Below, piece after piece: positions 1 to 7,164 of a DNA stretch of 43,068 nucleotides (the first letter of the stretch is position 1; each line of letters opens with the position of its first letter). The notes under the pieces were generated by a model. The model saw only the letters and a program-made list of their open reading frames with translations, was not told the origin of the DNA and did not search any database. The stretch is from NCBI GenBank assembly GCA_902774795.1, contig CACYKA010000028.1, positions 1 to 43,068 of the forward strand, written 5' to 3'. A program made the translations under genes and the position numbers. The DNA is from an uncultured Prevotellaceae bacterium (GTDB taxonomy: Bacteria; Bacteroidota; Bacteroidia; Bacteroidales; Bacteroidaceae).

Positions 1-43
1 AAAAATCAGTGTAATCCGTGTAATCCGTGTGAGAAATAAAAAA

Positions 44-325
44 ATGAAAGATCGGTTTCTTGAGCGTCTGTTGGCAGTAGCATCATTCGCAGTAGCAACG
101 TCTCTGGCATTGGCTTTTTGCCTTCACTCTTGCTACTTCCGTAAATTTTTGTCCTCCCCGCAGGGGCAACCTCGGACAAATTTACAATGGTCGTAGCTGC
201 GAGCGTTCACTTCGATGCTCATAAGCCAAGACAATGACATCGCGGCAAACGTATTGCTCGCTATAGCGCAGTTCCTCACGCTAACAGCGACAATACTGGG
301 CATCGACTACAAGCTGAACAAGTAA
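44..325 (+). pseudogene. Interrupted small membrane-protein gene
   Basis: An ATG at 44 opens a reading frame encoding MKDRFLERLLAVASFAVATS followed by a hydrophobic run, and stops at TAG 194-196. In the same frame, from about 227 to TAA 323-325, the sequence encodes a second hydrophobic stretch ending in LTATILGIDYKLNK. The two halves read like the first and second membrane helices of one protein of about 60 residues. They are separated by roughly 100 nt that hold an inverted repeat (141-185) and the stop. An ATG at 215 could still start a 36-aa product from the second half. I do not recognise the family. The interruption is inferred from the shared frame, the matching hydrophobic character and the palindrome in between; two separate tiny genes remain possible. 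Confidence 0.45.
141..185. repeat. Nested inverted repeat inside the small ORF
   Basis: The arms GTAAATTTTTGTCC (141-154) and GGACAAATTTAC (174-185) are complementary apart from two extra T residues. Inside them is a second hairpin, CCCC (156-159) with GGGG (163-166). Weaker complementarity continues outward to about 121 and 215. The structure resembles a short palindromic intergenic element (REP/MITE-like). It carries no transposase gene and its origin is unknown. Confidence 0.6.
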
Positions 326-331
326 AAAAGT

Positions 332-372
332 AGAGTGCTCTTGCAGAAATTGCAGGGGCACTCTTATTATAT
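332..372 (+). terminator. Rho-independent-type hairpin
   Basis: The arms AGAGTGCTCTTGCA (332-345) and TGCAGGGGCACTCT (350-363) pair over 14 positions, two of them G-U, with a GAAA loop and a T-rich tail. It follows the small ORF ending at 325. From here to 517 I see no gene. Confidence 0.75.
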
Positions 373-517
373 ATAAGAATGTGAATTTTGTGAATTGTGA
401 TTTTTGTGAATATCAGAACTACCGCCGCCGACGCAGGGGGAACATAACGGTTAGCGGTTAACGGAGAAAGATGAAAGGGAATATATGTGCGCGTCGGCTC
501 TCTTTTTATTCTTGAAA

Positions 518-1561
518 TCAGTTTGTCGGAACGACAGGGATGATGTTGCCGTTCTTGTCGAACATCATGACATCGACGCACACTTCTCTGTGTACACCAG
601 GACCATCTTTAAGGAATCCGGGATTGATGCGGTGATAGACGATGCGCCAGTCATCACCATAGGAAACCTTGGCGCCCTTTTTGCCCTTCTTATACTTTGA
701 AGGCAACAGGATGACGGAATTGTGCGCCGTACCGTAAATCTTCTGGTCTGGAACCTGAGAGATTACCCTGTAGTTGTTCTCATCAATATTGATAGGGCCG
801 AGCGGAGAGTCACTGGTGCCATAGCATACATGGTAGTTGGGAGAGCCGGTATCATCGACTGACCACATGAAGTAATACTTACCGCCACGATAGAAGACAT
901 ACGCACCTTCTCTGTAAGCCCACGTATGCAGGGAGCCTCCTTTTGGAGTAAGGTTCACCTTGGTCTCTGGCTTGATGCTTACCATATCGTCGTTGAGCTC
1001 GGCTCCTGCCATGAAACCGTTACCCCAATAGAGGTAATACTTTCCTGACTTCGGATCTTGGAACACATCAACGTCGATAGCCTGTCCACCCACTCCTGCG
1101 GGTCTGTCGGCATCAGTAATGATAGGGGTATCGAGGGCCTTGAACGGTCCTACGGGATTGTCGCTAATGGCGCAGCTTATCTCCTTGCGGTTTGACTTGG
1201 GATTGTGGGCAGAGAAATAGAAGTAGTACTTGTACTTCACGCTCTTGTCTGCCGCAACGGTCTTGCGCTCTATGATGCACGGTGCCCACGCATTACCAGT
1301 GGCCCATGGCACCTGGTCGCTCTTGACGTCGAGCATTACGCCCTCGTCCTTCCATGTCTTCATATCATCTGAGGAGAAGACGCTGAACACCCATCCGCCC
1401 CAGCCTGGCAGGCCGTCGGTGGTGCTATAGATGTAATACTTCCCAGTCTGCTCAGCAAAGAGCACCTCAGGGTCTGCATGAAAACTTGGCAGCACGGGAT
1501 TGCCAGCGAAAGTGAAGAGTGCTGACAGTGAAGCCGCAAATGTGGTAAGAAGTTTTTTCAT
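518..1561 (-). CDS. Secreted glycoside hydrolase family 43 protein
   Basis: A 347-aa five-bladed beta-propeller glycosidase of the GH43 type, expected to act on arabinan, xylan or related side chains outside the cytoplasm. The N-terminus is a signal peptide (MKKLLTTFAASLSALFTFAG). The family catalytic pattern is visible. Asp30 in SFHADPEV fits the general base, Asp163/165 in AIDVDVF the pKa-modulating aspartate, and Glu218 in YREGAYVF the general acid. Paired aromatic strand motifs (KYYIYST, KYYLYWG, KYYFMWS) fit the blades. Substrate and subfamily cannot be told by eye. It lies downstream of the nusB operon on the same strand, 70 nt after hslR. That gap consists of GTTTAAGG-like repeats, so the gene is either cotranscribed or has a weak promoter I cannot see. 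Confidence 0.9.
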   Translation of the reverse strand: MKKLLTTFAASLSALFTFAGNPVLPSFHADPEVLFAEQTGKYYIYSTTDGLPGWGGWVFSVFSSDDMKTWKDEGVMLDVKSDQVPWATGNAWAPCIIERKTVAADKSVKYKYYFYFSAHNPKSNRKEISCAISDNPVGPFKALDTPIITDADRPAGVGGQAIDVDVFQDPKSGKYYLYWGNGFMAGAELNDDMVSIKPETKVNLTPKGGSLHTWAYREGAYVFYRGGKYYFMWSVDDTGSPNYHVCYGTSDSPLGPINIDENNYRVISQVPDQKIYGTAHNSVILLPSKYKKGKKGAKVSYGDDWRIVYHRINPGFLKDGPGVHREVCVDVMMFDKNGNIIPVVPTN

Positions 1562-1587
1562 AGGTGAAATGTGAAAGGTGAAAAGTA

Positions 1588-1630
1588 GTTTAATAGTTTA
1601 AGGGTTTAAGAAGTTTAAGGGTTTAAGAGG
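1588..1630. repeat. Short direct repeats (GTTTAAGG-like)
   Basis: Four to five imperfect copies of GTTTAAGG fill the gap between hslR and the GH43 gene. A similar unit fills the gap after ftsX (32799-32845). Confidence 0.7.
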
Positions 1631-1631
1631 T

Positions 1632-2075
1632 TCAATCTTCGTCGTCGAACATTTCGTCGTCATCGTCCCAGCCGAACATGGCGGGGTCAACGAAAGCATC
1701 GATGGCACGGCGGTCTTTCTTTGTCGGACGTCCGGTGCCGCGTGCCCTGTCGATGAAGCCGCTGATGCGTGACATCTCAAGCAGCTCGTACTGCTTAGGG
1801 TCTGTGACGTTCTCATAGACCTCAGATATCAGTTTCGCCCCTACCCTAGTCTCAATGGCGTTGAGAATCTTGAAGGAATAGGTAATGGGTGGCTTTTTGA
1901 CAGATATCACATCGCCGACCTTGACAGTCCTTGAGGGTTTGAGCACCTGTCCGTCAACGGTGACGCGCCCGTTCTTGCAGGCGTCGGCTGCAATGGTGCG
2001 GGTCTTGAAGATGCGTGATGCCCACAGCCACTTGTCAAGACGTGCCGCCTCCTGATATTTCAGACTAACAGCCAT
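1632..2075 (-). CDS. hslR: S4-domain RNA-binding protein, Hsp15 type
   Basis: A 147-aa protein with an N-terminal S4 RNA-binding fold at about residues 12-70. The pattern [22 protein letters not shown] followed by [16 protein letters not shown] matches the Hsp15/HslR family. In E. coli this family binds stalled 50S subunits that still carry peptidyl-tRNA. The C-terminus is very acidic ([12 protein letters not shown]). It overlaps queF by 11 nt as the last tightly packed member of the nusB-led operon. The ribosome-rescue role is from the family; nothing in the sequence tests it here. Confidence 0.88.
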   Translation of the reverse strand: MAVSLKYQEAARLDKWLWASRIFKTRTIAADACKNGRVTVDGQVLKPSRTVKVGDVISVKKPPITYSFKILNAIETRVGAKLISEVYENVTDPKQYELLEMSRISGFIDRARGTGRPTKKDRRAIDAFVDPAMFGWDDDDEMFDDED

Positions 2076-2532
2076 AGGTCTTGTTCTTCAGTCGCTCCCA
2101 TGCCAGCTCCTCATACTTCGTTCCAGGCCTGCCGTAGTTGGCAAAGGGGTAGATGCTGATGCCTCCACGAGGAACGAAAAGTCCCAATACCTCTATATAT
2201 TTAGGGTCCATGAGCTTTATGAGGTCCTTCATGATGATGTTCACGCAGTCTTCATGGAAGTCGCCGTGGTTTCTGAAAGAGAAGAGATAGAGTTTCAGGC
2301 TCTTGCTCTCCACCATCTTCTTGTCGGGGAGATACATTATCTTTATCTCGGCGAAGTCGGGCTGCCCCGTTATAGGACACAGCGACGTGAACTCCGAGCA
2401 GTTGAACTGCACCCAATAGTCATTATCGGGATGCAGGTTATCGAAGGTCTCGAGCACATCTGGATTATAGTCCATCATGTACTCCGTCTTCTTGCCCAGA
2501 GCCTTCAGGCCACTATTCTTCCTGTCTGTCAT
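2065..2532 (-). CDS. queF: NADPH-dependent 7-cyano-7-deazaguanine reductase
   Basis: A 155-aa unimodular (type I) QueF that reduces preQ0 to preQ1 in queuosine biosynthesis, in the cytoplasm. The signature [15 protein letters not shown] places the thioimide-forming cysteine at Cys52 and the acid at Asp59. The NADPH/substrate motif [21 protein letters not shown] follows. Length is normal for the short form. It overlaps DUF5606 upstream by 20 nt and hslR downstream by 11 nt. queA, which acts later in the same pathway, is at 34651 in another operon. No preQ1 riboswitch is apparent, as expected for a mid-operon gene. Confidence 0.96.
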   Translation of the reverse strand: MTDRKNSGLKALGKKTEYMMDYNPDVLETFDNLHPDNDYWVQFNCSEFTSLCPITGQPDFAEIKIMYLPDKKMVESKSLKLYLFSFRNHGDFHEDCVNIIMKDLIKLMDPKYIEVLGLFVPRGGISIYPFANYGRPGTKYEELAWERLKNKTYGC

Positions 2533-2953
2533 CGATGTTGTCTCCGTTGGTTGGTTTCATTATCTCCTCAAAGTCTGTGATGCCAGCCTCAACGAGGATG
2601 TTATACCACTGCATGAGCTTCTTGATGTCGGAAGTATGCACGCGATCCCTGTCGAACTCAGGGAAGAACTTTGCCATATAAGCCTGCAGCTCAGCACCGC
2701 TGGCCTTCTTGTAGTCGAGAGAGGTCTTCTTACCCTTCTCCATATCGCGCAGGGCAACAAGTATCTCGCCCAGTGGCTTGTCCTCATCATCGGTGTACAT
2801 GCAGATGTCTGCAAGTGATGTCACACGATCCTTGGCGAATGCCGGTATGCGCTTATGGTCGAGGAGTCCCTCAACGATGAGTGAGCCCTTGCCACGTGAA
2901 ATAAGTTCGTAAAGTCCTGGCTTGCCAGAGATTGCTAAAATAGTCTTTGCCAT
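2513..2953 (-). CDS. DUF5606 family protein
   Basis: A 146-aa cytoplasmic protein opening with [20 protein letters not shown] and continuing with a compact beta-rich segment ([16 protein letters not shown]), which is the pattern of the Bacteroidetes-restricted DUF5606 family. The C-terminal half is helical and ends in an acidic/polar tail. It contains no transmembrane segment, signal peptide or catalytic motif I recognise. It overlaps coaE by 19 nt and queF by 20 nt, so its translation is probably coupled to both. Function is unknown; the conserved position beside coaE and nusB suggests a housekeeping role, which is inference. Confidence 0.85.
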   Translation of the reverse strand: MAKTILAISGKPGLYELISRGKGSLIVEGLLDHKRIPAFAKDRVTSLADICMYTDDEDKPLGEILVALRDMEKGKKTSLDYKKASGAELQAYMAKFFPEFDRDRVHTSDIKKLMQWYNILVEAGITDFEEIMKPTNGDNIDDRQEE

Positions 2954-3468
2954 ATTTCTTCTATTTGTTGTTTAATATCTTTTTTTCCGTCATTATCTAT
3001 TATGAAGTCTGCCCTTTCCGCCACTTTCTCCTGCGGATACTGGGCATCTATCCATTGCTCGGCTTTCTCTCTCGTTATGCCGTCGCGGGCCATTATTCTC
3101 TCTATCCTGACCTCCCTCGGTGCCGTCACTGCGATAATCTTGTCAACATACTGTTCCAGATGGGCCTCATAGATTATGGCGCACTCCATCCACTCATAGC
3201 CTGACTTGAGGAAGTCCTCTATCACCGCAGGGTGTACGATATTGTTTATCGCCAGTTTGTTCTCCTCGGACTTCAGGAGGAAGGCTGCTATGGCCTGTTT
3301 CTCTATACCTCCCACGAGGTCTTTCAGGCGCTGACGTATCTGCGGTGACTCGGCGATGAGTCTTTTTGCCGCATTGTCGGTATCATATATCTCTACCCCC
3401 CGTTCACGGAGTATCCGGCAGACATACGACTTTCCTGCCCCTATGCCCCCTGTCAGACAAATTCTCAC
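2935..3468 (-). CDS. coaE: Dephospho-CoA kinase
   Basis: A 177-aa P-loop kinase that phosphorylates the 3'-hydroxyl of dephospho-CoA in the last step of coenzyme A synthesis. The Walker A motif GGIGAGKS is at residues 7-14, followed by YDTDNAAKRL, where the DxD-like acid pair lies in this family. Downstream are the lid-like region (REVRIERIMARDGITREKAE) and DFIIDNDG near the C-terminus. It is slightly shorter than the usual 195-205 residues, with the loss spread over loops, and all core motifs are present. It overlaps ybbR by 4 nt. Confidence 0.95.
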   Translation of the reverse strand: MRICLTGGIGAGKSYVCRILRERGVEIYDTDNAAKRLIAESPQIRQRLKDLVGGIEKQAIAAFLLKSEENKLAINNIVHPAVIEDFLKSGYEWMECAIIYEAHLEQYVDKIIAVTAPREVRIERIMARDGITREKAEQWIDAQYPQEKVAERADFIIDNDGKKDIKQQIEEIWQRLF

Positions 3469-4406
3469 TGCGTATGCTCTATTACGTAGTCAACATCGCG
3501 CACCGTAAGCCATGCCTTCAGCACATAATCCGGCTTGGAGGCAATCCTGACTGGCATTTTCTCCTTTGGCGAGCGCTCTGCCAAGTCGAAGTAATCGACA
3601 ACGACGGAGAACTGTTCCGGCCTCAGGCGTCCTACCATAGACATTCCCAGCGACACCTTTACATCAACCCTTGCAGGGAATGTCTTAAGCATCGTCTGTG
3701 ACGGCAGGTGTACGGCCCTGATAGGCACAGTGACAACAGCCTCAGTAAGTTGGTCAACCACTACCCTCACCTTAGCACGGGGTATATTCGTCTTGGCACC
3801 AACGATACGAGCCAAGGGCACCTCCTTTGTAACGGACTTGTCAAGATTATCTATGTCAACGTCCTCGGTATAGCAGACATTGATGGTATCGAGGGCCTCC
3901 TGCGATGCCATCACAACCACGCTGTCAGGAACGACCTTTACTTTCATGACATAGTAGTTCGTCTTTGCTGAAGCGTCGCCTCCGAACAACAGCGGTACCT
4001 TCTTCTGTGCCCCATGGCTGTAATAAAAGTCAAGATGGTCTGCCTTGACAGACAGTATAGAACACGTCTCTCCAAAGCGAGGGCGCAGAATCTTCTGGAG
4101 TTCACCCGCCGTTACGCCGCCATGATTCTGGCGTCCGCTGTACATATGGAACGGCAGGCGCACCACAGGCATATTGTCAAAGTAAAGGTACTTAACGATG
4201 TTGAAACCCTTATCCTTGACAACCACGCGTATTGTGTCCGGCAAACTCTCCGTAATAACGGTATTTGCAGGCACATCGGCTATTTCCAGACGCACTTCCA
4301 CCTCTGCCTCATACGTCTCGTTCAATGTGGTGAGTACCCAGAATACGGCGCTCATCACCAAGAACATGAGGAAGATAAAGAAGTCTTTGGAGAGTAAACG
4401 TCTCAT
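3465..4406 (-). CDS. YbbR-like (CdaR-type) membrane-anchored protein
   Basis: A 313-aa protein with one N-terminal transmembrane helix at about residues 8-28 (FFIFLMFLVMSAVFWVLTTL) and an extracytoplasmic portion of repeated YbbR-type beta modules, for example VRLEIADVPANTVITESLPDTIRVVVKDKG. In Firmicutes, YbbR/CdaR regulates the diadenylate cyclase CdaA. No cyclase gene lies in this window. It sits between yajC (10-nt gap) and coaE (4-nt overlap), a common Bacteroidetes arrangement. The family call is firm; a role in c-di-AMP control here is only inferred. Confidence 0.85.
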   Translation of the reverse strand: MRRLLSKDFFIFLMFLVMSAVFWVLTTLNETYEAEVEVRLEIADVPANTVITESLPDTIRVVVKDKGFNIVKYLYFDNMPVVRLPFHMYSGRQNHGGVTAGELQKILRPRFGETCSILSVKADHLDFYYSHGAQKKVPLLFGGDASAKTNYYVMKVKVVPDSVVVMASQEALDTINVCYTEDVDIDNLDKSVTKEVPLARIVGAKTNIPRAKVRVVVDQLTEAVVTVPIRAVHLPSQTMLKTFPARVDVKVSLGMSMVGRLRPEQFSVVVDYFDLAERSPKEKMPVRIASKPDYVLKAWLTVRDVDYVIEHTQ

Positions 4407-4416
4407 TATTACTTAA

Positions 4417-4731
4417 TTACTTAGCCTGCTGAGATGCGGCATTTGCAAAGACGTAGTTCTTGTCAACATTGATGACTACGCCTTTTGCTATCTCTACGTC
4501 TATGCTGTTGTTTTCAAGATTTACCTTCTTAACGGTACCATACATACCACCGGCGGTGATAATGCGCATACCTTCTGCAAGAGAATTCTGGAAGTTTCTG
4601 ATTTCCTTCTGTTTCTTCTGCTGTGGACGAATCATGAAGAAATACATGATGGCAAAGATTGCCAACATCATAATAATCATGGAGTAACCTCCACCTTGTG
4701 CTGACTGTGCAGCAAGAATAATGTTCATCAT
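4417..4731 (-). CDS. yajC: Preprotein translocase accessory subunit YajC
   Basis: A 104-aa inner-membrane protein with one transmembrane helix (MIIMMLAIFAIMYFFMIRP, about residues 18-36), then the hallmark RPQQKKQKE and a small soluble domain (GMRIITAGGMYGTVKKV). YajC associates with SecDF and the Sec translocon. It overlaps the end of nusB by 4 nt, so translation is coupled. Length and motif order match the family. Confidence 0.95.
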   Translation of the reverse strand: MMNIILAAQSAQGGGYSMIIMMLAIFAIMYFFMIRPQQKKQKEIRNFQNSLAEGMRIITAGGMYGTVKKVNLENNSIDVEIAKGVVINVDKNYVFANAASQQAK

Positions 4732-5639
4732 AAGAATTTCTTTATTTTAATGTTTTGTTCTTTTGCTATAGCGTCTAATATACCATTGACAAAGCGTCCC
4801 GACTTTGGTGTGGAATATTCGTTTGCCAGTTCCACGTATTCGTTTATCGTTACCGGCACAGGTATCTCCGAGAAATTCAGCATCTCGGCTATCGCCACTT
4901 CCATTATCACCACATCCATGGTTGCCAGTCTTGCGAAGTCCCACTTCTTGCACGCTTCCCTGATATACTGCTGATAGTCTCTTGTATTCTTCAGGGTTAC
5001 ATACAGCAACTTTCTCGCAAACTCCTTGTCGGCCTCATCCTTGAATTCCGGCAACAGCGGCTGTTCCTCCCCTGCCCCTTCTTCAAACTTACTGATGGTC
5101 TTCAGGACGAAAGTGTCAACGATTACCTTGTCACCGTTCCAGTACAGGCTGTCCCATTCCAGGATATCGTCAAGGTTCTCATTCTCCTGTATATACTTTT
5201 TATACAACTGCTTCCACATTGTCTTGTCAACCTCATAGTCAACACCTGTCTTTGTTTCTGCAGCCTCATCCTCTTGCATCTCCAGCAGGAGATTCTTCAC
5301 AAATTCCGCCTTCTGCTCCCAAGGGTCACCATAATTCTCCACATAGCGGCGCAAATCAGCATTCTCTGACAACTGCAATGCAAATTTGTTCTTAATAAAA
5401 CTACTACGGGAAACTTTTCTTCCGTCACGTTTTGACAGGTTAGTAATAATGTCATAACGCTTACGGGCCATCTTCGTGACTGCACAAATAAGCAGGAGAA
5501 GGTTATTGTAAAGCTGGTACGCCTTTGACAGCGACAATTCCAATTCCTTGTCGGCCTTTGTCAGGTCTTTTTCACCATTCTGAATATAGGCGTACGCCAA
5601 CTGAACTACTTTAATACGTATAAGATCGCGATTTATCAT
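4728..5639 (-). CDS. nusB: Transcription antitermination factor NusB, long form
   Basis: A 303-aa protein. The C-terminal part, about residues 200-303 (ARKLLYVTLKNTRDYQQYIREACKKWDFARLATMDVVIMEVAIAEML, then PVPVTINEYVELANEYSTPKSGRFVNGILDAI), is the NusB fold that binds boxA RNA with ribosomal protein S10. The N-terminal 190 residues are an extension that makes the protein about twice the E. coli length, as is usual in Bacteroidetes. The ATG lies 4 nt downstream of a strong -7 box (5644-5651, minus strand), so the transcript may have almost no leader. It is the first gene of the minus-strand operon. Confidence 0.93.
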   Translation of the reverse strand: MINRDLIRIKVVQLAYAYIQNGEKDLTKADKELELSLSKAYQLYNNLLLLICAVTKMARKRYDIITNLSKRDGRKVSRSSFIKNKFALQLSENADLRRYVENYGDPWEQKAEFVKNLLLEMQEDEAAETKTGVDYEVDKTMWKQLYKKYIQENENLDDILEWDSLYWNGDKVIVDTFVLKTISKFEEGAGEEQPLLPEFKDEADKEFARKLLYVTLKNTRDYQQYIREACKKWDFARLATMDVVIMEVAIAEMLNFSEIPVPVTINEYVELANEYSTPKSGRFVNGILDAIAKEQNIKIKKFL

Positions 5640-5643
5640 GCCG

Positions 5644-5651
5644 CAAAGGTA
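5644..5651 (-). promoter_or_regulatory. -7 promoter box of nusB operon
   Basis: On the minus strand this reads TACCTTTG, a perfect Bacteroidetes -7 box (TAnnTTTG), and the nusB ATG begins four nucleotides later. No clear TTTG -33 box is visible at the usual distance. If used, transcription would start at or next to the start codon. Confidence 0.6.
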
Positions 5652-5727
5652 CGAAAAAAAGTGAAGAGTGAAGTGTGAAGAGAGAAGAATTTATATGTTT
5701 TCTGTTAAAAAAACCTAAAAACATCAT

Positions 5728-5768
5728 TCTAACCTCTTACCTCTAACCTCTTACCTCTTACATCTAAA
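5728..5768. repeat. 14-bp tandem repeat between nusB and rplY
   Basis: AACCTCTTACCTCT occurs twice in tandem (5731-5758) with degenerate flanks. GAAGAGTGAAGTGTGAAG-type purine repeats lie nearby at 5660-5690. No gene is seen in this 239-nt divergent gap. Confidence 0.7.
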
Positions 5769-5778
5769 CTATTTTTAG

Positions 5779-5786
5779 TACCTTTG
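5779..5786 (+). promoter_or_regulatory. -7 promoter box of rplY-pth
   Basis: TACCTTTG is followed by GC and lies 92 nt before the rplY ATG. The -33 position holds only a weak match. It would give a leader of roughly 90 nt. Confidence 0.6.
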
Positions 5787-5878
5787 CACCCGCTTTTAAA
5801 GAAAAAGCTGCTTTTTGAAGCATCCGTGTGATGGTGAATTAGGCATTTATTTAAACTTAATTTAGAGTAACACAAGTT

Positions 5879-6481
5879 ATGTTAGAAATCAATCTTTCAG
5901 GTAAGAAGCGTACCGAGACAGGTAAGAGAGCTTCACGTTTGATGCGTAAGGAGGGTCTTATTCCTTGTAACCTTTATGGTGAGAAGAGAGGCGAGAACGG
6001 TCTGCCAGAGGCTGTTGCATTCTCTATTCCTTTCACAGAGCTCCGCAAGGCTATCTACACTCCAAACATCTACATCATCAATCTTGACATTGATGGCGAG
6101 AAGCACCTCGCAATCACTAAGGAGATGCAGTTCCATCCAGTAACTGACGCACCTCTGCACGTTGACTTCCTCGAGGTAACACCTGAGAAGCCAATCACTG
6201 TTGGTATCCCAGTTAATCTCGTTGGTCTTGCTGCCGGTGTACGTCTCGGTGGACGTATGTCACTCTCTATCCGTCAGATCAATGTTACAGCACCTTACAA
6301 GCAGATTCCTGAGAAGCTCGACATCGACGTTACAGCTCTCGAAATCGGTAAGTCAATCAAGGTCGGCGACCTTTCATTCCCAGGCATCGAACTTGCTACC
6401 TCTCCAGAGGTTATCGTATGCTCTGTGAAGATGACACGTGCTGCTATGTCTGCAGCCGCTGCTGAAGAAGCTGCTCAGTAA
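5879..6481 (+). CDS. rplY: 50S ribosomal protein L25, CTC/TL5 form
   Basis: A 200-aa two-domain L25. The N-terminal 5S-rRNA-binding L25 domain covers about residues 1-90 ([26 protein letters not shown]), and the C-terminal TL5/CTC beta domain about 95-185 ([31 protein letters not shown]). The end is Ala-rich. Codon use is strongly biased, consistent with high expression. Its stop codon shares a base with the pth start (TAATGG), indicating translational coupling. Confidence 0.97.
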   Translation: MLEINLSGKKRTETGKRASRLMRKEGLIPCNLYGEKRGENGLPEAVAFSIPFTELRKAIYTPNIYIINLDIDGEKHLAITKEMQFHPVTDAPLHVDFLEVTPEKPITVGIPVNLVGLAAGVRLGGRMSLSIRQINVTAPYKQIPEKLDIDVTALEIGKSIKVGDLSFPGIELATSPEVIVCSVKMTRAAMSAAAAEEAAQ

Positions 6482-7044
6482 TGGAGAAATTCTTGATTGT
6501 CGGTCTGGGCAATCCCGGACCGGAATATCACGAGACGCGTCATAACGTAGGCTGGATGGCCATTGACGCGTTTGCAAAAAGCCAAGACGCTGTGTTTGAA
6601 GACAAGCGTTTTGGCTTTCTTGCACAGACTTCTGTGCGAGGACGTAAACTCTTCCTTCTCAAGCCTACCACATATATGAATCTCTCAGGCAATGCTGTGC
6701 GTTATTGGCTTGAAAAGGAAAATATACCCAACAGCAACCTTCTCGTGATTGTTGATGACAAAGACCTTCCGCAAGGAAAGTTCCGCCTCAGGGGAAAGGG
6801 CTCTGGTGGCAGCCATAACGGTCTGGGCCACATACAGCAGCTCATCGGACAGGACTATGCCCGCCTGCGCATCGGCATCGGCAGCAATTTTGCCCAAGGC
6901 CAGCAGGTTGACTATGTCTTAGGAAAATTCTCCGACGAAGAGAAAAAGCTCCTTGAGCCTGTCATCACAACATCAGGAGAGATTATCAAGTCCTTCGTAC
7001 TCGCAGGAGTTGACATTACCATGAATCAGTTCAACAGGAAATAA
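6481..7044 (+). CDS. pth: Peptidyl-tRNA hydrolase
   Basis: A 187-aa Pth that releases peptides from peptidyl-tRNA dropped off the ribosome. It shows the family pattern [18 protein letters not shown] with Asn11 and the catalytic His21, followed by [35 protein letters not shown] and RLRIGIG. Length is typical. It is coupled to rplY and followed after 7 nt by a strong terminator. Confidence 0.97.
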   Translation: MEKFLIVGLGNPGPEYHETRHNVGWMAIDAFAKSQDAVFEDKRFGFLAQTSVRGRKLFLLKPTTYMNLSGNAVRYWLEKENIPNSNLLVIVDDKDLPQGKFRLRGKGSGGSHNGLGHIQQLIGQDYARLRIGIGSNFAQGQQVDYVLGKFSDEEKKLLEPVITTSGEIIKSFVLAGVDITMNQFNRK

Positions 7045-7051
7045 TCATAAG

Positions 7052-7085
7052 AAAGTCCGATGCATTTGCACCGGACTTTTTGTTT
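7052..7085 (+). terminator. Terminator of rplY-pth
   Basis: AAAGTCCG and CGGACTTT pair, continuing across one A/C mismatch into TGCA and TGCA with a TT loop, then a run of T. The remaining gap to 7164 holds only short ACATCTTA-like repeats (7122-7164). Confidence 0.9.
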
Positions 7086-7121
7086 TCATCATATTAGTTT
7101 AAAGCTCGAAGCTCTTATTTC

Positions 7122-7164
7122 TCACATCACACATCTTACATCTTACATCATACATCAAACATCT
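7122..7164. repeat. ACATCTTA-like short tandem repeats
   Basis: About five imperfect copies of an 8-nt unit (ACATCTTA, ACATCATA, ACATCAAA) directly downstream of the outer-membrane protein stop. Confidence 0.65.

Noticed and set aside
2065-2532. A preQ1 riboswitch controlling queF
   Set aside because: queF is internal to an overlapping operon and has no leader in which such an element could lie.
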